DNA from: Macrotis lagotis
Taxonomy: Eukaryota; Chordata; Mammalia; Peramelemorphia; Peramelidae
Assembly: GCF_037893015.1 (NCBI RefSeq)
Contig: NC_133659.1
Location: 16,664,746 to 16,728,745 of the forward strand
DNA length: 64,000 bases
Direction of reading: 5' to 3'
Shown: positions 63,853-64,000 of the stretch, one piece after another
How the letters are laid out: each line of letters begins with the position of its first letter
Position numbering within the stretch: the first letter of the stretch is position 1
The notes under the pieces: generated by a model
What the model was told of the DNA's origin: nothing
Databases searched by the model: none
The model's input: only the letters and a program-made list of their open reading frames with translations
Position numbers and translations under genes: made by a program

Positions 63853-64000
63853 GGGGTGGCTAGGTGGCACAGTGGATAGAGCACCGGCCCTGGAGTCAGG
63901 AGTACCTGGGTTCAAATCTGACTTCAGACACTTAATAATTACCTAGCTGTGTGGCCTTGGGCAAGCCACTTACCCCCATTTGCCTTGCAAAAACCTAAAA
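63853..64000 (+). mobile_element. Marsupial tRNA-type SINE cut by window end
   Basis: GGGGTGGCTAGGTGGCACAG, GGGTTCAAATCTGACTTCAG and CCCCATTTGCCTTGC reach the A-tail, where the window ends. One of the least diverged copies here. Confidence 0.95.

Overview
The window looks like marsupial nuclear DNA. It has AT-rich introns and intergenic sequence, many copies of a tRNA-derived SINE with the GGCTAGGTGGCGCAGTGG head typical of marsupials, MIR, L2/CR1-like and L1 fragments, and long microsatellites. Species cannot be fixed from the sequence alone; Repbase-style family names given here are from memory and tentative.

The only intact protein gene I can support is TM2D1 (TM2 domain containing 1, beta-amyloid-binding protein family). 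It lies on the + strand from a CpG-island promoter (about 560-640) to a poly(A) signal at 39906. It has six coding exons (639-820, 5770-5843, 16805-16913, 21492-21583, 33310-33383, 38628-38738) and a predicted non-coding seventh exon (39632 to about 39930). The join gives an uninterrupted 213-residue protein with a signal peptide, a Cys-rich glycosylated ectodomain and a TM2 domain with the DRF motif. Intron 1 (821-5769) fits an AT-AC intron of the minor (U12) spliceosome; introns 2-6 are GT-AG.

Intron 1 also holds the most unusual structure. A GC-rich 43-73 bp tandem array (854-1795), with a 278-bp higher-order period, passes through a decayed zone into a 33-bp minisatellite (2226-4258). Because 33 is a multiple of three, that array carries a stop-free + strand frame of 652 codons from its first ATG. 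It consists of 58 complete 11-residue units with a hendecad-like hydrophobic pattern, and its only two length changes are multiples of three. It may be a by-product of the repeat or an undescribed coding sequence; I cannot decide without comparative and expression data.

Introns 2-6 hold mainly retroelements: SINEs and 5'-truncated L1 copies with readable target-site duplications, a Tigger1-like DNA transposon remnant at 13.5-14.1 kb, a decayed minisatellite at 26.0-26.3 kb, a (TG)25 tract 25 nt inside the exon 5 donor, and a 277-bp trinucleotide array in the 3'UTR intron.

From about 39.93 kb to the end I see no functional gene. This part holds a decayed TMED9-like processed pseudogene (minus, about 43.5-44.7 kb), L2/MIR/SINE fragments, a compound TCTA/TCTG microsatellite, a pogo-type DNA transposon relic (59.2-59.95 kb), a 5'-truncated L1 with a 16-bp target-site duplication (61.48-62.26 kb), and one unexplained 182-codon open frame at 62.9-63.45 kb.
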